Below are positions 20,067 through 30,081 of a DNA stretch of 64,000 bases, in pieces. The notes under the pieces were generated by a model that saw nothing but the letters and a program-made list of their open reading frames with translations, was not told the DNA's origin and did no database searches. Position 1 is the stretch's first letter, and each line of letters starts with the position of its first letter. The position numbers were made by a program, and so were the translations under genes. The stretch is from Pseudophaeomoniella oleicola. Taxonomy: Eukaryota; Ascomycota; Eurotiomycetes; Phaeomoniellales; Phaeomoniellaceae. Location: assembly GCA_003868215.1 (NCBI GenBank), contig QWDQ01000049.1:62521-126520 (forward strand), written 5' to 3'.

Positions 20067-21030
20067 TCACGGAATAAAAGGGATCCAGACTCTGGTCCTA
20101 TTTCGAAAGGTGAGGTAATCGTCGCCGAAGAATTGGATGAGGGATTTTTCTTCTTCTGTTTTTTGTTGTTAGTTAGAGGTTAGACTTTGGTATAGAGAGG
20201 GGAGAATAGACAAAATAAAAGGCATTCATGTACGTATATATATATATCTATTGAGTACTTTAAGGGGGAAAGGAGAGAGTTGATAGTAAAAACTTACTTC
20301 TAATCCTGACGCTGAAGAATTTCCAGAGTACGACGGCATAGGCGAAGAAGCAGAACGTGTTGCCGAGCATGAGCTGCGTGCCGAGGGCCCACCAGTAGTA
20401 GCCGGCGTAGGAAGGGTGGCGGAAATACCGATAAGGGCCCGTCGTGATCAGCGCGTGGTCGTCTTGCTTTTTGTGCTGGACGATGTGGTTGAAGGATTTG
20501 CCGGCGGAGGCCATGGCGGAGGTGCGGATGGGTTGGCCGGTGGCGATGAGGAGGATGCCGAGGGTTGTTGTGAGGTGGGAGAATTGGATGGTGGTGGAGG
20601 AGGAGGAGGAGGCTGGTGATACAGGTCTGAAATGATGGAGGAGGAGTTGGCGGAGGAAGAACTCCGAGAGGGCGGTGGTATGGGCGACAGCGTATTGCCA
20701 GCCGTTGTTGGAGAGGAGGAATGAGTCAATGTTGGCGTAGGCGGTGTTGTAGCGGGCCGTGGAGTCGAATTCAAGGTAGTGGAACAGGGAGAGCGTGGAG
20801 ATGAAAAGGCAAGGTCGCCATAAAGAGGAATTGGCAAGAGAGAGTTGGAGGGCCAGCAGAGATGTTACACCGAGGGTGAGACCGAGAAGAAAGGCTCGGA
20901 TAGATGTGCCACAGAGTGACTTTTGGCCGTTGGGATAGTTGCTCGGGTCGACGGGAGCAGGACGGACTGGAGGCCAGGAATGGCCATTCGTACTTGAGCT
21001 GTCGGGTACATGATGTGAAGGATCTGCCAT
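20067..21030 (-). CDS. ste14: Protein-S-isoprenylcysteine O-methyltransferase (Ste14/ICMT)
   Basis: Two exons: 21030-20298 and 20155-20067, 273 residues. The 142-bp intron (GTAAGT to AACAG) is needed: reading through loses the last catalytic segment. Several TM helices are visible (AFLLGLTLGVTSLLALQLSL, CLFISTLSLFHYLEF, FFLRQLLLHH, LGILLIATGQPIRTSAM, the final FCFFAYAVVLWKFF). Cofactor-binding motifs are ITTGPYRYFRHPSYAGYYWW and, across the splice, RIRKEEKSLIQFFGDDYLTF ending in VWIPFIP. The ER enzyme methylates the C-terminal prenylcysteine of CaaX proteins such as Ras and a-factor-type pheromones, using S-adenosylmethionine. The Ser run before TIQF is a low-complexity insert. It is divergent from the acetyltransferase gene. 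Confidence 0.92.
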
Positions 21031-21590
21031 ATCCTTGCAGGTCTAGAGCTGAAGACACCTTGTTGTATGACGCAAGAAAAAGTTGGAGCAGTATACGTTC
21101 AATATATCGAGAGGAACGAGACACGCCCCCACACTGAAAATAGATAGCGAAAATCAAGCACAGCGAATCACCATCAGCCTCATTGACGATGCTGAGCCGA
21201 ATGCGGCTGGCGGTTAAATGGTGGCTCGAGCGATGGGACTTACATATGTTTGTTGGCAAGTATATCTTGTGTACTACGTAGTATCATAGACAATGACGAA
21301 GGAACAATACCAACGATATGCAGGCCACATCGGAAGTAACCCCGATAACTCCATCAAAAGCACGGACTACAGCGACCCGGGGTGGGGCTAATATCCTGCC
21401 CTCCTCGCCGTGCAGTACACAGCCTCGATGTCTTCGCAATACTTACATAGTAATTACGACGTAGATACCAGATGTCAATAGTTCGATCGAGGGCGTAGAT
21501 TCAATATTGAGGTAAAGACGTCTCCCTCAACTGTTCGACGAAGATACAGCACTTGTTCCTCGTCATTTCCCACCATACTGGCATTCGAAA
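21031..21590. promoter_or_regulatory. Divergent promoter region ste14/acetyltransferase
   Basis: 560 bases lie between start codons. A near-perfect palindrome TACTACGTAGTA lies at 21272-21283, and a degenerate relative (TAATTACGACGTAG) near 21452. No other element was recognised. Confidence 0.45.
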
Positions 21591-22397
21591 ATGGACCTGT
21601 CATCAATAGATCCAGCCGAGAACCTGCGGAAGATGGAGCGAGGAGATTTGTACTATGCATTCACCCCCGACCTGATCGCAGTTCGTACCCGGTGTCAGCA
21701 GGCCTGCCGACGATTCAACAACGCGAGCGAAGCTTCTCGCCGGGAACGCACCAAGCTGTTGAGAGAGTATGTTTAAGACATTGCATTCCCTTCCAGGGTC
21801 ATCGAGCCGCCTGTGTTTTCAACCTCATCACTTTTCGTTTCTTACAAGTTCCTTGGATGTCTAGGATCCTTGGAGATAAGACACCGCTGCCTCCCCCAGC
21901 CGCGACGCCGGAAGAGGAAGAGGCGCTGTTCGCATCGGATCCATGGATTGAACCTCATGTCAACATGGACTATGGTTACAACGTCAAACTTGGGCAAGGA
22001 GCGTTCGTCAATTACAATTCGACCTTTGTAGACACGACTTTGATCACGATCGGCGCAAGGACGCTAGTTGGTCCGAACTGTAGTTTCTACAGCGGAGCTC
22101 ATCCCCTGGACCCTGCGGTAAGAAATGGCCTCAGTGGTCCGGAATCAGGCAAACCCATCGTCATTGGAGAAGATTGCTGGCTTGGAGGAAACGTGACCAT
22201 TGTGCCAGGTGTGACGTTGGGGAGAGGGGTCACAGTAGGGGCTGGCAGTGTCGTTACAAGGGTACGGTGTGATATCTATCCTAACTTCAACGTGTTACTT
22301 AATGAAGATTCAGGATGTGCCTCCTTTCCATGTTGTGGTGGGAAATCCCGCAAGGATCCTGAGAAAGATCGAGAGCTCTTGGGACGGATCGAGTTGA
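21591..22397 (+). CDS. Maltose/galactoside-type sugar O-acetyltransferase (LbH fold)
   Basis: Three exons, 21591-21766, 21865-22261 and 22314-22397, giving 218 residues. Intron 1 (98 bp, GTATGT to TCTAG) and intron 2 (52 bp, GTACGG to TTCAG) both restore family sequence: REILGDKTPLPP and TRDVPPFHVVVGNPARILRKI. Residues 1-60 are the maltose acetyltransferase helix (KMERGDLYYAFTPDLIAVRTRCQ). Residues about 75-200 are hexapeptide repeats of a left-handed beta helix (VIGEDCWLGGNVTIVPGVTLG, GVTVGAGSVV). The catalytic histidine is in FYSGAHPLDPAVR. The family transfers acetyl from acetyl-CoA to sugar hydroxyls; the true substrate in fungi is not known. Presumably cytosolic, as no signal peptide is visible. 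Confidence 0.9.
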
Positions 22398-23280
22398 AGA
22401 AGTCTGTGCAGGACAATATTTAAGGTAGAGAGCGTTGAACGCCCGGTGCGTGATGTGTAGTACCTTGCTTTTGAAAAGTCTAGGCGATGAGCTGTAATGC
22501 AACTCTATGAGGTAGTAGTCACTGTGCTTTAGTCATCAGCTGTTGTAGCAGTACATCTTTGTACGATGTCCTTGCCTAGTGCAACATCAGCAGGCTTTAT
22601 GATCTCGGTGTAACTCTTCTCGACCAGCGGTGAAGAGAATGTCAATTGAAGGGTATGAGGCTACAAAGTCAACACATGTTGCACAAAGCTGTACGAAGTA
22701 GTAAAGTTGCACGTATCCAACCAATAGGAGGAGACTTCCTGCAGCGAACACCTAGCACAAATGGTACCCTATACCATCAGCCTTCCCATGACCGACAGTT
22801 ATGGTATGGCAAGCTTCTGACTTGACAGGTCAATCCTGCGATTGATACAGTACCTAGTCATCTGATTGGTTGACATCCCAGTCTGCTCTGTTGTTGTATC
22901 ACGGTCTGTGTTCTGCGGTGCCTCCTTTTGCAAAATCCGTGCAACACTAGTTGCGCACTTGAGAAACACAAGATGCATATATCCGATCGCTGCTTTCAAC
23001 CATTGTCCAACTGCCAACCCTCCTCGTATGGCCTGATACATAGGCTCGCTCCGAACATTTCTATAAGTCTCATTATGCTCTCCATTTGATATATCATCGA
23101 CGAGTGTTCGCCGGAACGAAAAACGCTTGAATTGTCCCAACTCACAGCGTGTAGTCCCCAGTGTCTAGACTCTCTTGTCAAACACTGTCCAACCCACATT
23201 CTCAAGTGACGTTACAGTCATCGTACCGCAATCAAACTTGTTTGTACGCTCTTGCATTGGCTTACGCCTGCCTACACGAA
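22398..23280. other. Spacer without a supported gene
   Basis: Open frames on the minus strand (for example 22799-23140) lack an ATG start and coding character. A pyrimidine-rich stretch ending GTTACAG at 23210-23216 could be a splice acceptor of a short gene further right, but no matching first exon was found. Confidence 0.4.
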
Positions 23281-23586
23281 ATGCCATCAGGCTGTGCATA
23301 CCACAACATCCTCAAACCTCGCGGCGAATGTGCGGACTGCGATGGCAATCGCCTTGAACAACATCAAATCCGACGGTTGAATCTGAAACGTGCCATTAGA
23401 CTGAGAGCAAAGGAGAGGGAGAGGAAGAGAGAGCAGGAGCTCTGGATGTGGTTGGCGCTCTTGAAGGATTTGCAGTGGTATCCACTTGGAGTGATGGATG
23501 GTGCACTGGCCACGGGAAACTGTTACTTCTCAGTTGAAGAACCACAGAGGATTTCAGAGGACTGCCCACTCCCACCGGAAACATGA
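23281..23586 (+). CDS. Possible small protein with CxxC motif, uncertain
   Basis: From the first in-frame ATG this frame encodes 101 residues; the frame is open 120 bases further upstream but without ATG. The sequence has one Cys near the start (SGCAYHNIL), then ECADCDG, a very basic helix (NLKRAIRLRAKERERKRE) and a Trp-rich segment. The Cys-His-CxxC set could bind zinc, and the basic helix looks like real protein, but there is no known family, and a missing upstream exon is possible. It may be a chance ORF. Confidence 0.3.
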   Translation: MPSGCAYHNILKPRGECADCDGNRLEQHQIRRLNLKRAIRLRAKERERKREQELWMWLALLKDLQWYPLGVMDGALATGNCYFSVEEPQRISEDCPLPPET

Positions 23587-24380
23587 ACAGCCTGGAGAGG
23601 AACGACACAGGAAGGGCGGGAGAATATGCTCCGACTTCCCACTCCAAACAATGCATAACGAGCAATGACTAAACATTCAGTTGACAAGGAGAAAGGAAGA
23701 GTTCCATTTAGACGAAGCACGAAACCGGCGGAGAGCAATATGAGGAATTATGCAGAGATAGTGTAATATCATAATGCTTGTATAGGTTCATGAAGATCCG
23801 AGGCAATGAAATCTAGCATAACGCAATACTTCTCTAACGTACAGCCATCGTGGCAACCAGATTAAGTATCGATCCTTCGTCCTGTCGAGGTGGATGGTTT
23901 GGTAGAGGACGATGATCTAGAATGTCTTTTCAATCCGCGTATGCTTGTCTCCCGACTTTCTGGCGACTGCGGACATCAACATTGTGCACGCGATAGTTAA
24001 CGTAATAAAATTGGATAGTGGACTAGGACTGAAGGCAGAGATGAAGAAGGAATGCATATTGCTGGAAGCAGTCTAGAGTCATGCCTGTCTCGACAGCATA
24101 TTACGTTCTGAATGAACGTACTTTGTACAATAGTACGAGACGATATCACCTTTGTTGGCGAAAAGGAGAGACAGGATCCGTAGCGGGTTGTAGTTGGTAA
24201 GTCTGACGGTTTTTGAGGACACTCTGCACTCATTTCTCCACAACTGCTTTCCCTTTTGACCGCCTGGCGATTCATCTCAATGCTGGCCTTGGCATACTTT
24301 CTGCCACGGTCATCTCTTTGCTGGACGATTGAACCTACGACTCTGTACGGCGATTCAATTATTCAACAGCGGCTGCAGCT
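23587..24380. other. Spacer and ret3 upstream region
   Basis: No gene or notable repeat was seen in this stretch. The last 200 bases are probably the ret3 leader. Confidence 0.45.
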
Positions 24381-25040
24381 ATGGCGCCAAACATGTCCTT
24401 ACACTCGGTGACGGCCATTCTCATCTTGACTGCAGATGCGGCAGCCGAGTCACCACGCATCTTCGCCAAATATTACAGCCCCCCACATACCTCAACTACC
24501 GCCGGCATACCTCTTCCTACTCAACCCTACACCTCTCTGAAAGAACAGAAAGCTTTTGAAAAGGGCTTGCTTGAGAAGACCGCCAAACAGAGCTCAGACG
24601 TAATTCTGTATGACAACAGGATAGTGGTATTCAAGAATGAAGGCGATGTTATGTTATACGTGGTCGGTGCAGCAGATGAGAACGAAATACTACTGTACAA
24701 CATCGTCCTCGCACTGAGAGATTCATTGAGCATTCTCCTGAAGTATGTGATACCTCGGTTTGTGGCAGTGGATATAGCTAACGCCTTCAACCGCAGGAAC
24801 ACCACCGACAAGCGAACCATCATCGAGAATTACGACCTTGTGACCCTGGCTATTGACGAGATCGTGGATGATGGTATAGTACTGGAAACCGACCCAGTTA
24901 TTGTTTCTACAAGAGTCTCAAGAGCACCGGCACAGGACGCACCCAACATGAAGAACATTGATCTGAGCGAACAAGGGCTGTTGAACGCATGGGAGTTTGG
25001 CAAAAGAAAGCTTGTGGAGGCAGCACGAAACAATATGTAG
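24381..25040 (+). CDS. ret3: Coatomer subunit zeta (zeta-COP)
   Basis: Exons 24381-24742 and 24797-25040 give 201 residues. The 54-bp intron (GTATGT to CCGCAG) is inferred because its removal restores the family sequence LSILLKNTTDKRTIIENYDL; it contains no stop and is a multiple of three, so the unspliced frame also stays open. The longin-like fold is clear: SVTAILILTADAA, RIFAKYYSPP, VILYDNRIVVFKNEGDVMLYVVG, ENEILLYNIVLALRDSL, AIDEIVDDGIVLETDPV. Zeta-COP belongs to the F-subcomplex of COPI, which coats retrograde Golgi-to-ER vesicles. It contains a short AAAESP insert after the first strand. Length agrees with the family. Confidence 0.92.
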   Translation: MAPNMSLHSVTAILILTADAAAESPRIFAKYYSPPHTSTTAGIPLPTQPYTSLKEQKAFEKGLLEKTAKQSSDVILYDNRIVVFKNEGDVMLYVVGAADENEILLYNIVLALRDSLSILLKYVIPRFVAVDIANAFNRRNTTDKRTIIENYDLVTLAIDEIVDDGIVLETDPVIVSTRVSRAPAQDAPNMKNIDLSEQGLLNAWEFGKRKLVEAARNNM

Positions 25041-25452
25041 CAAACGCGCTCTGAAGATATTGATTCGTGGGAGCATTGGGTTGGCGTTGGGTAGGTCGCA
25101 ATGCTTGACTGCAGAGTGTGTGGCATTCGGGGTCTAGAAAGTCATTTCGTGAATGATCGTTTGTAAGCGAATCGCAGTAAAATAAGTAGTTCGCGTATGT
25201 CTGCAAACTACATTTCCTATATGAATTCAATTACCGATTACTGTGTTATATGATGTCTCGGCTTGGACAGAGAAAAGCTCCTGGTGATTTGTAACTCGTA
25301 AGGCACGGAATTCTATGTAATTATACGGAGTCTGTGATGGGCGCGGAAAGGACCCTAAAAGACGTCACTGTGCCGGTGGGTTCAAGAACATTTCAATTCG
25401 AGGTCCGCGGGGTTGCACACCACACATGAGAGAGTAAAGACCAAACGCCAGC
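25041..25452. other. Intergenic ret3-rqc2
   Basis: 412 bases with no visible gene or repeat; it holds the ret3 3' UTR and the rqc2 promoter. Confidence 0.45.
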
Positions 25453-28400
25453 ATGAAGCAGAGATTCTCCTCGCTAGATGTGAGAGTACGTGACCCCTTC
25501 AGATGCGAGCCTTTTCACAAGATCACTAACGGAATCAAGGTCATCAGCCATGAACTCTCAGAGCGTCTCGTTAGCCTGAGGGTTGCAAATGTATACGATC
25601 TCTCAACCGTAAGGCGCCTGGGTGAATATTCGACGACCGAGAACTTACATGACTGATAATCTTCGTAGCGGATTTTTCTTTTCAAGCTCGCAAAACCTGG
25701 GTCGAAGGAGCAGCTACTCGTGGACTCTGGATTTCGCTGTCACTTGACAGACTTCAATCGTACCACAGCAGCTGCGCCATCTGCATTCGTTTCACGCCTT
25801 CGCAAATACCTTAAATCTCGGCGCATTACATCTGTGACTCAGATCGGCACTGACCGGATCATCGAGATTGTATTCAGCGATGGGCAGTATCGACTGTACC
25901 TGGAGTTCTTCGCAGCTGGCAATATTATACTCACTGACAAGGAATCGACCGTCTTAGCCCTGCTCCGAGTGGTCTCAGAAGGAAACGAAGATGTCGATGT
26001 GAAGCTTGGGGGTACTTATTCAACCCGGGGCAAGCAAAACGTGGACGGCATCCCGCCAGTCACCGCAGATCGATTGAAGGACGCACTCACAAAACAGATT
26101 GCGAAATCCACTTTATCCAAGGAAGCTTTAGGCAAAAAGATCAGGAAAAAGGGAGGAGATGAACTGCGCCGTGCTATTACGGGCACATTTCCGGAATACC
26201 CGCCAATCCTCCTCGACCACGCTTTCAATGTAGCGTCATTCGACCCGTCGCTGAAGCCGGAACAAGTTCTAGCCGATGAAGGCTTGACATCGCAACTGCT
26301 TGCAGTGATCGAAAGAGCCCACGAAGTTTTCAAGAGCCTAACCAGCGGCCAGCAAGCGCACGGATACATACTTGCTAAGGCGAAAGAAAGCCAAACTCAG
26401 GCATCATCCGAGGCTTCACAAGAAACGGACTTGCTCTACGAGGACTATCATCCATTCAAACCATCGCAGACAGTAGGAAAACCTGGTGTTTCAGTTTTGG
26501 AGTTCGGCAGCTTCAACAAGACCGTGGATGTATTTTACTCCTCTATTGAATCCCAAAAGCTGGAATCAAGACTAAGTGAGCGTGAAGTCAATGCCAGAAG
26601 GAAGGTGGATCATGCTCGCTCAGAACATGAGAAGCGGGTCGACGCACTGCGGGAGGTCCAAGAAATTCACGAACGGAAAGCGGGAGCAATTGAGGCAAAT
26701 TCCCATCGGGTTGAAGAGGCTATCGCCGCCGTAAATGGGCTCATTGGACAGGGGATGGACTGGCAGGATATTGCCAAGCTCATCGAGCAAGAACAGAATC
26801 GCCAGAATCCCGTGGCCTTGATGGTCCAGTTACCACTGAAGTTATATGAGAACACCGTCACGCTGCTACTAAACGAGCCATCTTTCGAGGATGATGAAGA
26901 GATTCTCTTAGACGACGAAACGGACGAGGAGATCGACAGCGATGCGGAAACAGATTCTGATAACGAGCTACCTGAAACCAGCAATAAGGTCCAAACGTTA
27001 GCTGTTGATATTGACCTTGGCCTCTCACCATGGGCTAACGCAAGGCAATACTACGAGCAGAAAAAGTCGGCCCAGGTTAAAGAGCAAAAGACAATCCAGT
27101 CATCGGAGAAGGCACTGAAAAGCGCCGAGCATAAAATCCAGGAGGACTTGAAGAAAGGGCTGAAGCAGGAGAAACAGACCTTAAGGCCGGCAAGACGACA
27201 AATGTGGTTCGAAAAATTCTTATATTTCATCTCTTCAGATGGTTATCTGGTAGTAGGAGGGAAGGATGCGCAGCAGAATGAAACGCTATATCGGAGATAC
27301 CTCAAGAAGGGGGATATTTACGTTCACGCAGATCTACCCGGTGCTGCCTCTATCGTAGTGAAGAACATGGTCAATGCGCCGGACGCGCCGATACCTCCGT
27401 CAACATTGTCGCAAGCTGGCTCGTTATCTGTATGTTCATCCAGTGCATGGGATTCGAAGGCTGTAATGGCTGCGTGGTGGGTCAACCCCGACCAGGTGTC
27501 GAAAACGGCACCCACAGGGGAATACTTGAAGACCGGAGATTTCATGATCAAGGGAAAGAAGAATTTTCTCCCGCCGGCTCAGCTTCTGCTTGGTTTCGCT
27601 GTTATGTTCCAAATTAGCGAAGAGAGCAAGGCAAATCATTCCAAACACAGAATACAAGCGCCATCGGAACGGCTGGACGCTGACAAAGAACTTGAAGCAA
27701 GAGAGGCTATGGAAGATCTGCAGCTGAGCGAAGGCGATGGTCAATCTGATCATCCAGCTTCTGAAATTGGACAATCCTCCGAGTCCGAGTCAGACAGCGA
27801 GCATTCGGAGGGTGAAAATGCACAGCGTGCGAATCCTCTGCAAATAGATGGACAGGTTGAGTCACCCAATCGAAATGACAACGAAAACAATGAAGCCTCT
27901 CCGAGCCCAATAGAAGAGGAGCGTCCAGATGCGACTCAACACCTACAAGAGCCAGAAGGCGACTCTCAATTCGAAGATTTGAACGAGACAGGGCTGATAG
28001 AGCCGACAGAATCCACTGGGAAGACAATGCCTGAGACTTCAACCGCGCCTTCGGAGAAGCCCGGCAAGAGGCATCTGACCGCGAGGGAACGCAGATTGCT
28101 CAGACAAGGCAAGTCGATAGATTTACCAAATGTGTCAAATACGAACGGAGATGGCGTTTCGCCTCCGCCGCAAGCAGAGGAAGGTGATCTATCCGATGTC
28201 GAGCCGACAGAGAAAATAGCAGCTCCTGTATCTACTGCACCTACCGGCACGTCAACTCCTACGCCCACGAGCCGCGGGAAACGCGCAAAAAACAAGCGTG
28301 CGGCTAAGAAGTACGCCGAACAAGATGAAGAAGACCGGGAACTGGCTATGAAGCTTCTCGGCTCCGCTGCTAATCAACAGAAGCAACAAGCGGCAGCAGT

Positions 28401-28992
28401 GGACAAAGCCGCCCGCGAGGCGAAAATTGCTGCTGATAGAGAACGTCGGCGAAAACAACATGAACGGGCTGCCGAAGCCGAAAGAGCACGTCAAGAGCGG
28501 TTGGCAGCTGGTGATGTTCAGGGCTTAGATGAGGAGGTCTCACCCGAGATCCTTGAGCAAGAACGAAAAGAGCTCTCCAATCTCGATACACTTGTTGGTA
28601 CACCGGCTGTGGGCGACGAGATCATTGCGGCCATCCCTATATGCGCTCCGTGGAATGCTCTATCTCGGTATAAGTACAAAGTAAAGCTTCAACCAGGAAA
28701 TCTGAAAAAGGGGAAGGCTGTGAAAGAGATCGTCGGCCGATGGATCGAAGCTGGAAAGACAGATCCCAAGAAGAAAAGGAGTATAGTAGACGAGACGAAC
28801 TCGGACCGAGAGCGGATATGGCCCAGAGAGATGGAGCTAATCAAAGGTTGGAGAGTGGAAGAAATTTTTGGAATTGTACCTGTAGGAAAGTTGAGGATCA
28901 TGATGGCGGGAGGAGGGGGAGGTGGCAGTGGCAGCGGAAAGGCCAAGGGAGGAGCGAGTGCTCGAGGGGGTAAAGGGAGTAAACGGAAGTGA
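25453..28992 (+). CDS. rqc2: Ribosome quality control factor Rqc2/Tae2 (NEMF, NFACT family)
   Basis: Exons 25453-25485, 25540-25608 and 25669-28992 encode 1141 residues. Exon 1 is only 33 bases (MKQRFSSLDVR). Introns are 54 bp and 60 bp. The NFACT-N domain reads VISHELSERLVSLRVANVYD, LVDSGFRCHLTDFNRTTAAAP, RLRKYLKSRRITSV. Asp9 and the Asp96-Arg97 pair (IGTDRII) correspond to yeast D9, D98 and R99, required for CAT tailing, so the activity is probably intact. A coiled-coil arm follows (about 285-345), then an acidic stretch, NFACT-R (about 535-650, MWFEKFLYFISSDGYLVVGG, YVHADLPGAAS), an acidic/basic disordered region, and NFACT-C (about 1000-1100). On stalled 60S subunits Rqc2 recruits Listerin and adds Ala/Thr tails. 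The C-terminus is Gly-rich and basic. Confidence 0.93.
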
Positions 28993-30081
28993 GGGATGGT
29001 AGCAGTAAGATAGATGCTGCCTGTAGGAGGAAAAATCAAAGTTCTAGGTTCCAGTCAGAAGCGAGTCAGCCAGCATTGGCTCTTGGTCGAGGTCCATAGA
29101 TAAATAGCTCCAGAGTCCAACACTATAGCTGCAGTCATCGGGTCTCCAGGCATGAAGTACCAACTCTTGGTTGTGTCTCTTATGCAGCTGTAGGGGATGA
29201 TTTGTTGAGATTTGTTGCCAGTGGCCATAATGATTGGGATGTTGGCGACTCATGCGTACCTGGTCGAGGGCCTAAGGTGAGGCATGCATGCACCATACTA
29301 GGCAGAAAGTGGGGAGAAGAGCGATCAGTTGACCGCTAAGTCCTTTGGATGTGACGAATCCAATCAACTTCCTTATCGAGTGACTTATCGCTTAAATCAT
29401 CGTAAAATGGAGCTTCCCGATCACCTCCAGGCACATCATCTACACTACTAACCATTTACTACCGTAGTAAGTCACTCTGATCTGATCACTGACTCTCTCT
29501 CCTCTCACTCTCTTCTCCGAGCCTGGATTTCCATCACCAGCCTTGCCCTTCTTTTCATTCCCAACGGTTCAGCACCAGGTACAGACATACTCCTTCGGTC
29601 CCCTAATTGACGATATTCAAATCGGTGACTCCTCTCGCCCATGCTAAGATCCCTTTCCGTTGCCTGCACTGTCGTCTTGATCCAACCAACCCATTCGATA
29701 TAGCGCTCCAGTCATGACCTGTATCTGAACGTATCCTTTCTGTCGACACAAACCTGCCTACCAGAGTATGCACAATCCCCAGTTCGCCAATTTCGACAAT
29801 CTATTCTATTGCGCGACCTCTCCCAGCTTACTATGAGCGTTATAGACTTATAATCTCTATACAACCTGTCACCGCCTTGCCTATCAGTCGACGAACCGCC
29901 TGCGCCTTGCAACCATGCAGACCTGGCTGCCTCACTTTTCGGAACAACCTTAATCCTTCAAGACATCATTAATCCATCTTTATCTCCAAGGCCCTGCCGA
30001 TCGATGTGAGCATGCTGCTGTCGTAGCAAATCGTGATACATCTCGTCCATCCATCAGCCACCGATTCGCTTGCCAGACAGC
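28993..30081. other. Intergenic rqc2-atg13, long leader
   Basis: 1089 bases without a supported gene. From about 29500 the strand is pyrimidine-rich, as in fungal promoters and leaders. An intron in the atg13 5' UTR is possible but not demonstrable here. Confidence 0.45.

Noticed and set aside
22799-23140. 113-codon minus-strand ORF
   Set aside because: Begins with TTG, has no recognisable motif, and no splice sites give an extended product.
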